Shown here in pieces: positions 37,601 to 52,600 of a stretch of 64,000 bases of DNA. The translations under genes and the position numbers were made by a program. The stretch is from Haliclystus octoradiatus (taxonomy: Eukaryota; Cnidaria; Staurozoa; Stauromedusae; Haliclystidae). Each line of letters opens with the position of its first letter. Positions within the stretch are counted from its first letter, which is position 1. The notes beneath the pieces are model-generated. The model was not told where the DNA came from, made no database searches, and saw only the letters and a program-made list of their open reading frames with translations. The stretch spans positions 6,633,243 to 6,697,242 of the forward strand of contig OU744449.1 of NCBI GenBank assembly GCA_916610825.1. The letters run 5' to 3'.

Positions 37601-40600
37601 TATATTTGGTCATAAAAAGCATACATATTTATAAAAAGTAAGCTAAATAAATTATGACCAGGGTCAACCCTTAAGCAAAACTGCTTGTTTTTTTGGGTGA
37701 CCCATGACCCATGAGTATAAGAAGAAGACAATTAACCAATGTCATTTAAACAGTGTGTTGTTGTCGACATTGTCTGATACAGTCATATACGAATCCTATT
37801 TATAACAGTCCGCTATAAATATAGAGAATTCCACTGATATTAACCTGATAATGGCATTTACAAACAGGGTTTATTCAATAGACAATATACTATTTCAAAC
37901 ATTGCTGGAGAAGTCATTATATGCTCTACAGTTTAACCCGCTTATGTGCAATTCGGATAAGTGAAGTTCCCGCTTATCTGCAACCTGGCTTTAAAACCCG
38001 TTAAACAATTTTCTGGTCAAGTCCTTGGTAAGCAATTCCGGATAACTGCAAATTCGGATAAATGCAATGAAAACCGTTGGCAATTTTGACTTGCACGCGG
38101 GTTACACTGTACTACAAAAATTCTTACATTTCATTCTTGAAAGATGAAATAGCTCCATATTCCATTGGATCAGACTTCATAGGTGTCGACGCTTTAACAT
38201 TGTCCAACTTTGGCATTGTTGCCTTTCTTCCACGCTGTGTTATAACAGTTGTTGTATGCTTACGAAAATCATCATCAGACGACTGAGATGCATCACCCTC
38301 AACGCTTAACAAAGATTTCCTACCACGTGACTTCTTGCTGGTTTTCAATAACGTTGAACCAAAGAATTCCAACTATGGAAAGATAAACAAAAAATTGAGA
38401 ATTTCACACATAAGAAATTCAATTTGCAAAGCATTATTGGAGAGACTGCACACAAATAAGAAAGAATAAAGATTTCATTTTTCAGGCAGTCTTGAATGCC
38501 CTGCTTACTTTGATGTGCCAAAATTTGATGGCTGGTAAGCGGGACTTATGTCTTTTTCTAAGGAAGTGTTGGGCATGATGCTGTAGGAGGTAGTCTGATA
38601 TTACAGTGTTACCCTGTTAATACCCTGTTAATATCACAACATGGTTAATATCACACATTTTTCACTGAACTTTTCAATTTTCAGAACCTGTTTCTATCAA
38701 ACTCAACTATTTCACTTGGGTTAATATCGTGACCTGCTTATTATCAAGATTTTTCGCTGCACCAAGGCGGTGATGTTAACAAGGTTAAATTGTACTTTCT
38801 ATCATTGAATCAATAACAATCCTACTACAAATTTTATTATTAAATTGTGATCTGTTCATAAGGCTGTTAGCTTACCGGATTACTCGTTATTTCTGGTCCT
38901 TTGGGCTTTCTTACTGAACGCGTAGGTTTTGATTTTGCTGTTGTTAAAGTCTTTTTCGCTGTGAAATTAAACCCTGCTTCAGATGTATCGTTGACTAAAT
39001 TCTTGATATCAGCTCCTTCGATTTCAAAGTTTCCAACAGTCATTGCAGTGATATCATTTGAAAGCGAGGCACTATCGACTGATTCGTCAATCACATTGCT
39101 ATGATTCACTTGAGGTTGTGCAGTATCTCCACTTACAATAGCAGGTGTTACTTCATTCTGTACTGTGATTTTTTCTTTCTCTTTTCTAACACGATGGACT
39201 GTTGGACGAACAACAATGCTTTTGATTTGTTTGACACCGCTATCTGTAAGGACAGTAGACGATAAATCTTCTTCTTTTCTAAATTTGACTTTTAAAGCAG
39301 GTAATTTGATTTCAACTGTTCCCAAGTCTGATAATGTTGAATTCTGAACAGCTTTCATCGATGAACGATAAGGTGTTGTTGGTATGATGGTAGTAGCAGA
39401 TGATTTAACGGAAGTACTGTTAGTGATTTCTTGTAGTTGTTGTCCGCCTGTTGATTTGTGTTTCACTTTCAAGTTGTGCAAAGTTCTTGTTCCCTTACGG
39501 TGATCATTATTTAAATTTTTAGACAGAGTATTTGGCGCCATGGAGGCATTCATATATATTGATGATGAAGATGTTACAATGCTTGTTGATTTACTCCAAG
39601 CACCATCTCCATAATGCATTTTATCTGTGCTGATAACTGTTGCTGAACTAGAGAAGATCCCCCATTGATTGGTACTGGGACGACACAAGCAACAATGGTA
39701 ACCATAGGTACCTGCTAAATCTGCATCTTCTTCTGATACAAGACCATCACATTCGCCATGGAGCCATCTGAAACATCAGATAAACGCATATTACAATTGT
39801 ATCATATAAAGTCTACCCCTGTGAAAATAGTTCATAAGTTCATGAATGTGAAATTGCCCAACCGCTTTTGAACAATTACACTTTCATGAACCAGTTTATG
39901 AACCGGTTCATGAACTGTTTACGAACTTGTCATGAAAGTTCATGAAGTTCACTGTTCTTAAGAACTATTCGTTATGAAGTTCATGAACTGTTCTTATGAA
40001 TTATTCGTTTATGAAGTTCATTAACTGTTCTTATGAACTATTCGTTCATGAAATTCATAAACTGTTCTTATGAACTATTCGTTCATGAAGTTCATGAAGT
40101 GTTCTTATGAACTATTCGTTCATGAAGTTCATGAACTGTTCTTATCAACTATTTGTTCATGAAGTTCATGAACTGTTCTTATCAACTATTTGTTCATGAA
40201 GTTCATGAACTGTTCTTATAAACTATTTGTTTATGAATTTCATGAACTGTTCTTATGAACTATTCGTTCATGAAGTTCATGAACTGTTCTCAGGAACTAT
40301 TCGTTCATGAAGTTCATGAACTGTTCTTATGAACTATTCGTTCATGAAGTTCATTAAATGTTCTTATGAACTATTTGTTTATGAATTTCATGAACTGTTC
40401 TTATGAACTATTCGTTCATGAAGTTCATGAACTGTTCTTATGAACTATTCGTTCATGAAGTTCATGAACAGTTCTTATGAACTACTCGTTCATGAAGTTC
40501 ATGAACTCATGGATTTTTTCACAGGGGTAATGATGTTGGTAGTCTGAAACCATGTAAAAACATGCAGATGCTATATTCATAAATGAGATTTAAAAAAACA

Positions 40601-43600
40601 ACTTGATGGCCACCTATAATTTTCTGATGCCTTTATTGTGTTTTATCCTCGTAAATGTGCTTATGGTGCACTGTTACGCTATTAAAACTGGTCCATGTAG
40701 CCATGTAAACTGTGCGTGGGTAAATTGTGTCATACACATACCTTGCACAATTTGAGCATTTCACAACCAATTCCTCATCTGCGTAGCCTTGGTTGCAAAC
40801 AGGACACATTGTATTACTAGCACATGGGCCACATTGAGAATAATTTGACATCCATTTACTATGAAAACCAGGATTAACAGATCCACAGTCATCGCAGCCG
40901 ATACACCTTAAAAATTAAAGCCGCTAAAAATTATAGTACAAATGTATAGTAACTAATTAGTGTACACTGTTAAAAGAAACGAATCGTGAATTCATATTTT
41001 TCTATGCAACACAAGACCAGGGTACCAGAAAAGATGCGATCAATTGATTCTAGATTGCGAAGGAAGATAGAAAATTCATAAGAATATCAACATTTTTCTA
41101 ATTTATAGGTCAAACTTCTACAAGATCCCAGAAAAAATGGTCAGAATATTAATCCGAGTGCTAAACGTATTTTTTCAAACACTGCACAAGTCGAACATAA
41201 AACAATCCTTAAAAAGGCAACATCTTCAAGTTTTCTGTGTAACAGTAATACAGCAACATTCTTTATTCAATAATTTCAATATTACAACTGCTTAAATTTA
41301 TTAATTTGATAGTTACTCCAAAAAGATTTATGGCGATTTAAAAAGCTGGTTCTTTTTGCAATGGCATGACATTATATTATAAATCGTCGAATGTTGTTCT
41401 AGCAATCTGATTGGCTAATGGTCATGTTTGGAACTCACAGCGCAGACAATGCTAACAATGGTGGGACATAACATAAACGCAATAAAATCAAAACAAACTA
41501 ACACTTTTTCTTGTTACCTAAAGTTTCAAAATAGCTCAAAACAAAGAAAATTGTTCCTTTGGTTTAGAATTAAGTTCAGATAGTAATAACTATGGGCTCT
41601 TGTTTTTGTGATGCTTTCTTGTGTCTCCCAACACCCCTCGTGTTTGGATGAGGCGATCCAAACACGGCTGCCGTGTGGTATCCCTTTAGTCACAAAGAAG
41701 ATATGTCATAGCCCTACATACTCTACTCACCATTTACATCTCCATCCTTCTTGTGGAACATCTTCAAGTGGTGGATCAAGGCAGTAAATGTGATAACTGA
41801 CATCACAACAGTCGCATAATAATAACTTCCCTTCGTCAGTGTTCTGGCCACAACCTTCACATACCGTGCAGTCAAGACAACGCCATCCTTTCGTCATTAT
41901 TACTTTGTTCATCTACAAATCATAGTTTGAAAAACAACTACAGTCAAACCTGCTATAATTTTCACCTCTTCATAATGACCACCTGTATGTAGCAATCAGT
42001 CTATCCAAAATGACTGCTATATACAGGTTTCAACATACAGTAAAACATCTATTGTGTATTGTGTCAATTATGAGATGTAGCAAAATTGGTCACGACATAT
42101 GTGTTGCAGCTTCATAGGGATATCCACTAGAAATGTTAGTATTCCATACATATTTGACATGACCAACACATCAGGTTTAGATCATTGATGATAACTATGT
42201 ACATTGTACATCCTTTTACAGTAATTGAAGAGTCTAAATGGAATTGAATAGCAAGATGAGGGTACATCAAAAGGTTCAGCCTTCTGAAATCATAGAGGAA
42301 TTTCAACATTTTCTTCCAAATCTTTTGCCGATGTTTGACCAATAAATCATTATTAACATCAATTTTCTTTTAAATTTGCTCTAACCTTCCGGAAATTAGG
42401 ATTCCAGGATTCTTAATTTTTCGGACCCTGAGCAACAGATAGGGTCCGCATATTACCAACCAAAGTCAATTTGTCACAAGATCCACAATGTTGATCTGCA
42501 GTGTTGCACCTCATGAAGATCATTGAGAGACATTAAACATCAAAAATGTATGATATATGTTACAGTTAGTCTGGTCATCTTACCTTAACACTGACACAGT
42601 ACGGATGAAAACATTGTCCGCATTGAACACAAGAGATCAAATGGCCTTCTTCATCTTTACCAAAACTACCACAGCACATACACATATCCTACAAGAGATA
42701 ATCAAAAATTGAGAATCTACAAACTGCATAAGAGCAAGGCGTAGGTAAAAGAGAAAGGACAGACTTGAAAAGTTTAATACAATTGTTTAAGCAAACAGGA
42801 TACAAGGAGTTTAATCATATAATTATATACATCTTGCAATAAGTTGAGGTCATATTCCAATTTAAACGAGAGCAAAAACATTTAAAATCTAGGTTAGTTA
42901 AATGATCTATTGTCTTAAAAGCTATAATTAAGAGGTATATATAGACCTACAGACACCAGTATCCAAGAGAGCATAGTCCAACAGTGGACCAACTTAAACT
43001 GTGAAAAAATTGTGCATACAATAAATGAAAGGAAATGCTTGACATTTTTGGGTTTCTCCTTTATTTTGGAGCTACGCTGGTACAAAAATTAAAAGCAATC
43101 CAATCCTACTAATGTTTTACCTGATCTAAAGTGAAGGTGTCTTTTGTTGAAACGAGAACAACTGTAGAATGAAGACCTTCGATACTATCATCTTCTTCCT
43201 TCGATTTATCATCTTGAGAAGCATCATTGAATTGCTGAAAATGAAATATACAATGTCTATCAATCATTATCATAATATGATGTAGCATTCAAATTTCAAA
43301 GATAGTCGGAAATCTAGGATATATATTTATTAACTTAAATAGATTTCAATGGGAATAGCAATGAAAATAAATTAGGGTAAAAATAGTCTGAAATCCGTCA
43401 AAAGTCTAACATTTTTCATGTCTGATGAACAGCAAAATTGTGAAAATTCATTAATTTTATATGTTGCATTTCATCATACACATAAAGAAAAGTAAAGAAA
43501 ATAATAGTATGTTTCCATCAAGGCTTTAAAATATAAACAGCGTAACTTGTTTAAGTGTACATAACATCAATAAAAACTCACACGCATTCAATAAGCTAAT

Positions 43601-46600
43601 GTTTGAGAAAGAAAAGAGGAAAATTATACACTTAATCGTAATCACTGCAACATTAGAAAACCATTTAACTGTGGCTTAATCTATAATCTATATGCTTGAT
43701 TTCAATGTACAGTTAAACCAGTTATAATGGTCACCTCTATGAAGCACCCACCCGCCTCAAGCGGTCACTTTAACATGCCCAGCATAGTATTTTCAATTGA
43801 ATAACCCTGTGTATAAAGGCCACCTGCATATGGTGGTCAATTTTCTATCTATAATAGCTTATTGTAGAATTTGACTGCTGCATATAATAAAAAAATAAAT
43901 ATAATACACTAGATTTAGCACTTACATTGATGTTTTCTTTGTTGGAATTCGATTCCGCAGATGGATATTTTAATTTCACTCTGTTTACACCACCCTTACC
44001 AGGTTTTAATTTTTTACGATTAACAGCAGAACTAGGTCCTTTCCCCTGAAAATTTATACAAATAATAAAATTATGTCATGAAGATAACTTACATATTTTA
44101 AATATGAGAATATGTGCTTGATCTGACCGAATCCAAATCTTGTAATATCAATAATTTAAAAAAGTTTCTATATTTCAAAGTAAGCTATTTCAACTCAATT
44201 TAGTGATTAGATGTCGTATAAGAAACTTAAATCAAAAGAAGAAATTTTACGAAACAAGACCAAAATTGGGCCAAATTCCGACAACTCATGCAGAATTTTC
44301 GGTATCTTGGCCACAGCCAGAATAGTGTTCCGGTGCATCCCTACTAACAAGCTACATCAGAAGGTCACTGATGCGTAATGAGTCTCTCGACGGGGGAGAA
44401 ACACATGTCAGACCAATGTCTATTTTCAATCAACATTATAATTATTGGATTTAAATTTATATTCATTTGAAATTCAAGCCAACAAGAACAAAGTAACTCT
44501 CATCTCAGACCTTTCGATATTACCTCAAAAAAATTTTAAATACTTTGAATACCAGTGTTTGCAATGGTTCCTGGAAGGCTTATAAGACTTGATGACACCT
44601 TGATCGTTAGTGTACTAAATTCAAACTAAGAATGAAACTTCATAATTGCTTATTATTGATTGAGCTTACTTTTATTTTGAACAAAGATAGTCTTTTCTTT
44701 CCTCTGCCAGACGGTCCACTTCCACTTATATCAGACATACCAAGACTATCATCATCACCGAAATCAGTACTCGATAACGGAGAACGGGGTGGTAATAAAA
44801 TTTGTTTTTGAAATGTTTCTGGATCAAATGATGATAATTTAAATTCATCAATACCACCTAATATACCATCTTCATTAGCGAAATGAGGAAACGATAGTGG
44901 ATTATTTGGATCCAACATTACTTCATCAAAATTAATATCAAGATCATCCATTTCTTTCGCTTGTAATAACAATGGTGAGCCATCATCTCCTATATAGCCA
45001 GCAGCTGTCCGTGATATTGCTTCAGCTTCTTCCGGTGTAAGTGTTCTTTGACCATGACGTGCTAATAGAGATTCTAAGTCAGTTGCATTATCAGAGGAAT
45101 TCACAAATCCATCACGAAATTCCAATTTCTGGAATAAATACAAAATAAATCATTTCAAACATCCAATACAACAAAAATGATAACTTAATATTGAAACACA
45201 TTGAGTTTTAAAACATACCTCCTTGTAAACGTCAAATGGAGAATTCAGAAGATCAAGAGGAGAAATCTTTCTACATGATGGACATTTATATTCACTTGAA
45301 TCACCAGGTGATTCTTCATCACATTCTAAATGAACCCATCTTGAACATCTTCGACATTGGCTAGTCCAATCTTCAGACAATTGTCGTACTGCACGATTAC
45401 ATAGCATACAATTCTGGCCTTTTTTACGTTGCTGATAACATCGATCACAAAGTGAATAATTACGATGCCATCGACAAGTTGGTCCACCACCAGGAACTTT
45501 AGATCCACAATCTACACACTGCCGACAATTCTGGAATATGAATTTGTATCCATTTAATTATAGTCGGTAGTACAAGGCAAGAATGGCAAGTGCGATTAGT
45601 TAAATGTTGTAGGTGGTTGAATAGTGTGGACGTTACTATTGCTACCATGACAGTCACATTGACACAAACATGAATTTCAAAAAACTGAGTGAATCTGAAT
45701 ATTGTGTTGAACTAGCTTTTTACAAGGATTTCCACAACTAAACCGGTATAGTTTGTTTTTCAATATCATTGATCAATTATACAGGGTGGTACAAACAGCC
45801 AAAACCTGCGAACGTAGTTCGCTGAAGCTAGGGCAAAATTCAGAAGTTCTCTAAAGTTTTTACTGTCATTTATTTCTTTTCTTGTACAATTCAAAAATAA
45901 ATTATCATCTTCATTTTCCGAATCCAAAGATTTGGTCCTTGAGAAATATTAAAAAAGAACTTAATATGATATTAAACAGTGAGAAAAGTTATTGTACTGG
46001 CCGTTTTCCCGTTTCATTTCAATGTTCTAACTGAAGTATAATGTTCACCTTGCCTTAGAACCACAAGATCTAATAATCTCAAATACTGCATAGTAAAATG
46101 TTGCACACACTCACCGTGCATTTCCAGCTTGTTTTTGGCACAACATTCATTCTTGGTGTAAGGCAGTATAAATGAAATCCTTTGTCGCAAACATCACAAA
46201 ATAACATTTTATCATCGTCACCAGGTTGTCTGCAGATATCAAAATAAAGAATGCAACAATATGAATTAAAATCGTATAAAAATGAACCTTTTCCTTTGAA
46301 ATCAACATACAGTTTTGAGATCAAAGGATCACACGTCAGAAATCCCTTACAAGCTGTTTTTTTTTTCAAATGACTAATTGATGAATTTACATGTTTCCTG
46401 GGATTAATATGGCACGCTTCTCAAATGACGTCCTTTTCCATAACTACAAGGAAGCCTATACGGCAAAAGCGCAAAGAAATACAGTAAAATCATATAGAAG
46501 ATCGTATAAGAAGAAGCAGGAACTCAACCTTCTTCCTTGTTACAATCAAATATATTTTCTTTAAACAATTTATTTTATTGGCCAATTTGAAGGTTTGTTT

Positions 46601-49600
46601 GCTTGCACTTTGCCAATAATAGTTGCGGGTTAATGATTTGTTGATCAGTGAAGATAAACTCAAGGTAAATATCTGACAATTGTTACTTAATTACTGTTAC
46701 TGAATTTCTTGTATATCTATGTTATCTTAATATGTTGTTCGACTTGTTAATTTGTTTTATTGAAGCATACTTTTGTTATTGTTAAATAGAGACATGAAAA
46801 ATATTACTGTTGTTTCATTGGTTTTAACTCTTGACTAACTTGAGTAAGAGCGTATATTTTGGGTTATCATTCGCTGAGTCAACAGCGTTATTTGTTATAA
46901 TTTTACGTGGTATGATTTATAGTGTGCTAATCAGTTATGTTTTATATCTATATATAATTTGTAAAGTTCCATTATCATCCTCTTGAAGTAGCGTAATTCT
47001 AGCATGTTTTATTTTTGATTCCCATTCTATAAACTCTTTGATTATTTTCATTAAGCACTATACCATGGACTGGTGTGGATCAGTCCCATTATTACTATTA
47101 CTATATTACTATTATAGGGATATATTAACTATTCTTTCAAATATGAGGGTGTGAATCCATTTAAAGCTTTGGAGGTGGAAATTTGGTTTGGTCATTAGAA
47201 ATAGAACAAGTATAGAATAGAAATAGTCTAAGAACTCTTGTGTCTGAAATATAATGTACCTGCAGCCTTGACAGACTTTGCATTCAGGACATTGCCATCC
47301 CATTCTAACGTTTGCAGATGTAGTAACTGCTGGATCTAAGCATGTTCCGTGATAATGACGTCCACAACTTGTGCAGAACAATTGTGCAGATACATCTCCA
47401 ACAGCATCACATAAAACACAGCAAGCCTCTGTCCCAGCTACAAATAAAACATTAATTATAATTGATATTGACCGACAATCAAACCTACTATAGTGGTACC
47501 ATAATTAGATGATATATGACCACAGGGAAGGATCTGTTGAAAATGTTGGAAATATTTTCATTTTATAAAATCAAATGTTGAACGTTTTCTAGTGCAATAT
47601 GGGTTATACTGGTTGCTATGAGACACTCAAACCGTTTGCTGCTGGCAGCGGGGGATTTTCTTACGCCTTCCTTGTGTCTTACAAGTCAAAATTGACAACG
47701 GTTTTCATTGCATTTATCCGAAGTTGCAGTTATCCAGAATTGTTTACCAAGGACTTGACCAGAAAATTGTTTAACGGGTTTCAAAGCCAGGTTGCAGATA
47801 AGCGGGAATTTCACTTATCCGAATTGCACATAAGCGGGTTACACTGTACGTTGTGATTGGCCAATAAAATATATGAACAATTGGCAAATATTTTAAAATA
47901 ATGAAAATTGAGTAATGACAGGAAACCACACTTAGCAAATATTTATTTAATATGAATTCAGTATAAACACTTAGTATACGATACTCGGTATCAATACGCA
48001 GGCGGACTATCAGAGGAAAAGTATGTCTGTAGGCCTACGCAGGCTACAAATAATACTGAACCGTTAAAATCGACAACTAGTAGAGGTTGTCAATCCGATC
48101 CAATCTTATCCGATTTTTATCAGATATGGATTGGATTTATTATTGGTGAATCGGATCAGATATTTAATTACCTTGATAGGGAATCAGAAAGATTTTTTTT
48201 GCAAACATTCAGATTACTAGTAAGCTACCAAATCTGATCCGACCTCTAACGTGAAGCAAGAACAAGAAGCAGTAACTTTCCTTAGCTGATAGCTTGAGTA
48301 CCACCATAGCAGCATTGCTTTATTCAAAGATTTACATAAATAGATATACAGACCAAACATTCCACTATGACTGCATTTTTTAATAGTTCTTCAAAGTACA
48401 TATAAACATACCCAGTCCTTCTGCATGGTCTAAATGATCAGGACAAAGCAGTATCATGGTTTTAATATCTTGAAAACTACCAGCACTTGCACAGCAAGGA
48501 TAATGAAATATTTGTTCACAATTTTGAATTTGACATTCGATACTAGCTCCGAAACGTCCACAATGGCTGCAACGCTGCAATAGAACATTGTTAGGTTAAA
48601 CATCATAATTGATTAACATTGAAAATACATATATCAATTAAAGTCAAAATCGTGAATTCTCTAACTACAATCTTCATTAAATATAGGCCTAATACATAGT
48701 ACGGCTTTGATTAACCAGAATAAACGTGAATATACAGTCAAACCTGTTATAACGACCACTTCTATAGATCAGCCACCTGTCTATAGCGGTCACTCTTGCA
48801 ATGTCTAAAATACTATTTTCTATTGAATCAAACCTGTACATAAAGGCCACCTGTCTATAGTGGTCAAAATTATCTACCTCTCGTAGCTGGTTGTTATATA
48901 CAGGTTCCACTGTAATACTATTTCAAGAAAACTCTATGACATCTAAGAAATATGTACATTCAACGAAGTTTACTTACATAATCATAACACGAAGTATTGC
49001 TGTTTTTGCTTGCTTGGGAATTGCTGGGCTGCTGTAGTCTGGTCATAGTAGCCTACTAGCTTAGTATATCAAAAAATGTTACTACTGTTGCTGACATCTT
49101 TCAAATATAACAATAAAATTGTTGAAAATAGTGATTGATTGAAGAGTTGATTCATTGAAATTTTATCAAAGATGAACATTGAACACTTAAAAATAGTTAC
49201 TTATGTGTAATTTGAAGGCAGTCGATTTCAGAAGTTGCTAGACATTCCAGAACAACAAATTGATATGCAATTCATAATGCGTGCAGTGTCCGCAGTACAA
49301 AATGAGTCAGCTTAATCAGAATTGGGTTGACAACAATATATCTGGAGTAGTATAGATGTGGCTTATAATTAGCCTGCGCACCAGCCTTGAGGTTTTTCCT
49401 GAAACCATAGGGTCTGTGATATAACGTATGTGTGCTTTTTAGCCCATCGAAAATAACACCTATATACTATTGATAAATTATTCACACTCCGATTCACACT
49501 CTATCACAAAAGATCAATTGTCATAAAATCACAACTCTTCGTCAATCACGCCATACTCATCAGCAACAACAATGATCTTAATGATAATACGAAGTAATGC

Positions 49601-52600
49601 ATAAATTATATTCAAAACTCGTAGAAACTTGCTGAATTAAAAGTCACGCTTTAGTTCACAGACCCTATAGATTCAGAAAAAACCTCGGGGCTGGTACGCA
49701 GGCTAGCTTATAATATGACAAAATGAGCAACGTTGAGATCCGTAGTGCAATTGTAACAGCTCTGTTATAAATGACATTATATCTGTGTTAATGTACCTAC
49801 CATAGACAATGCTTTGTAGATAGCTTTATCAACATTTTCCAGATCATATGAATCAGTTTGACAGACGCCAGCTGACCAAGCAGCACAGCAATGATGAGCA
49901 GAAACAGATCCGTCTGAACCAAAAACATTATTTATATGAAGCATGTTAGCAGAACCAAACGCAACCATATCTGGTGTCATATGGACAGTCTTTTCAGCAG
50001 GAGGTCTTCCACGTTTCTTTTTGGCTGATTTATAACGAGATTTATCTGCACGTGACGGTGTATTATCTTTTGTTTCGTCATTTGTGATTTGCTCCTGGCG
50101 TTGTATTTCATATTCTTGCATTAAGTCTGATATTGAAAAACCAACTGATGCATTGTATTTACTTAAATCGCCAAGAACCTGTGCCATCTCATGACTACAG
50201 TTGCATAATGCACAAGATAACTCAGAGCTGAAATAGAAAATTAGAAAAACGTTTCTAATCAGATTATCTTGCACAAAACCTTTTGATTCAATATAAACAT
50301 TGTATTTTGTGTTGCTTTGTAAAGAAGTAACAAATAAAACTGAGGGAACAATTCTGCATAGCTTAGTGAGAGAACAAATGAATGACCTCACAGCCGGGGT
50401 CAGAAATGGGGGTCCTGGGATCCTAGATCCGGAAAAGCTAGAGCAAATTCAGAAGAAAATTGATAATTTTTTTATTTATAGGCCAAACCTCTACAAAAAA
50501 AACAGAAGAAAATGTACAATATTAATTAGGGTCCCGAAAGACTAAACCTTTTGTCGGTCACTGGCCAGGGTCTGACATTTCCATAAATCTGGAAATCTCA
50601 TTTGAGAAAGACCAAGGAAATATACAAAATGCTGAACATGAAAAAAGCAATTTAAGGTGCAGGGTGTCACAGAAGTTTTGATCTTCCAGGAATTGTGTTG
50701 TTCGATTGTAAACCTTCTAGGAATTAATATATAATGCTTCATAGTTTTGGAGAATTGATCTTAAGATTTTAGAAACTTGACTTACTTTGAAGCAAGTCGC
50801 ATGGATTTCATAACATAAAAATATGAAATCAAAAAATAATACATTTTTAATAAGAAATAATCATGATGAGATTGGAAACCTTCTGATTTTGTGCTGGCAT
50901 TCCGGGAACCAGGATCCCAGGATCCCGCACTTTGTGACGGCCTGGCAAGGTGGAATATTAAAAGAGGGGATATTAACCGAGTTTGACTGTATTCAACAAA
51001 TGGCACTATATAGATGCACTATTAATATTATTATTATTATCATTTCACCTGCCAATCTCTTCCATGCCAATATTGCTATTTTCGTCATCATAGTCATGCA
51101 ATGATGTTGAGTCAATAAAGATTTGAGAAGAAGATTCTACTTTACTTTCAATGTCACTATCCTGTAGTGAAGTCTCCTGTAAATTATTGAAAAAGAAATA
51201 ATTATATCTAACATAAAGGTAAAGGTAAAAAAAACTATACCAATTGATTATCTGTCAGCTTTTCAATAGTTTATCCGGTTCTGGTGATAGATGTCATTCA
51301 CAGTAATTGTAACATAGCTACTACAGTATCGCAAAGGTTTTAGTATTTCACGAAACACCACGTTGCAAGATTGAAAACCTGCTGGGATTGTGATTATATA
51401 AATGCTTCATATATCTAGATAAGTGTTAACAACAGTTCCGAAATTTGACTTACTTTGAAGCATGATGACATGAATGTTAGAACATTTAAAAGTATAAAAT
51501 CCAAAAATTATAATTTTGAATAAGTGAACAATCTTGATAATTAAAAACCTTCTGGACGTGTGGTTGCTTATAAATTAAAAAAATCCCAACTTGCTTCTGA
51601 ATATAATCTACCCATCTCTGATCCCCACTTTTGTAGACACTGCAAATAATTGTGAACACATAGAGATGTAAGCAACATCCAAAATTCAAAGATTTCTACT
51701 AACCAGCAAGACTTCACTATCTTCAATTTCACACAATTCATCAACTTCTTTTCCCCAGTCTAATCCAGTAAACCCTTTAACCCTGCATGATAAATGAGTA
51801 TATAATTAAATTTTCTAGAGAAAAGCAATAACATATGTCATCATTATCATCATCATTTATTCAGGTTTTGATAAGCTGAAAAGATTAACCCTAACAAAAT
51901 GAAAATGAAAACGAATTTGTGTTTTGTCACACTTTCCGAGTGTCTAACTAAGCACGTTTTGTGCAATATCAATCTATATTTTAATTAAAGTTTTCGAAGT
52001 AATATTGTGCATGTTATTGACAAAGAGAATGTGTTACATATGGACAGGCGACATATACAGATTTAGAGGAAGCATCTTTATAAAGACTAGGAAATAACAC
52101 ATATGCTGTAGACATAAGTTGATTAAGTTCACAGATGCTTATCAAGTCTTTACAGTGATTTTACCGCATGGTCAAACCTTACAATTAACAATTTTCTGTA
52201 GACATTGGTATCCCTAATGGGTTAATGCTTCTGTGCTGGGTCCGACAAACGTAGGAATCCTGGAATCCTAGATCCTGGAAGATTAGAGCAAATTCAGAAG
52301 CAAATTGATATTTTTATGATTTATTGGTCAAACTTAAACTAAAAATTCACTTCAACAAAAAATTCAGAAGAAAATGTTAAAATGCTTCCAGGATTCCAGA
52401 AGGCTGGACCTTTTTGTTTCGGATCCTGCTTCTATGCCTTCTCAAATAATGTAGGTCATAATATCACAAAACATTCTGTCAAAGCTTATACCAATTGAAA
52501 AAAAATAGGCTACCAAGATATTATGGAAACAGCGCTTACCTTCCAATTAGCGCAGTGCTATTTTGATTGGCATTCTTCATTGGCCGTATAACGCTGCTGA

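Noticed and set aside
39930..40507. Regular ~37-bp repeats resembling a CRISPR array
   Set aside because: There are no unique spacers; the whole unit is repeated, the setting is a eukaryotic intron, and no cas genes exist. It is a satellite array inside a TIR element.
47599..47856. 85-codon plus-strand frame
   Set aside because: Lies across a family B MITE in KMT2 intron 5-6; the same words occur in the other copies as non-coding repeat.
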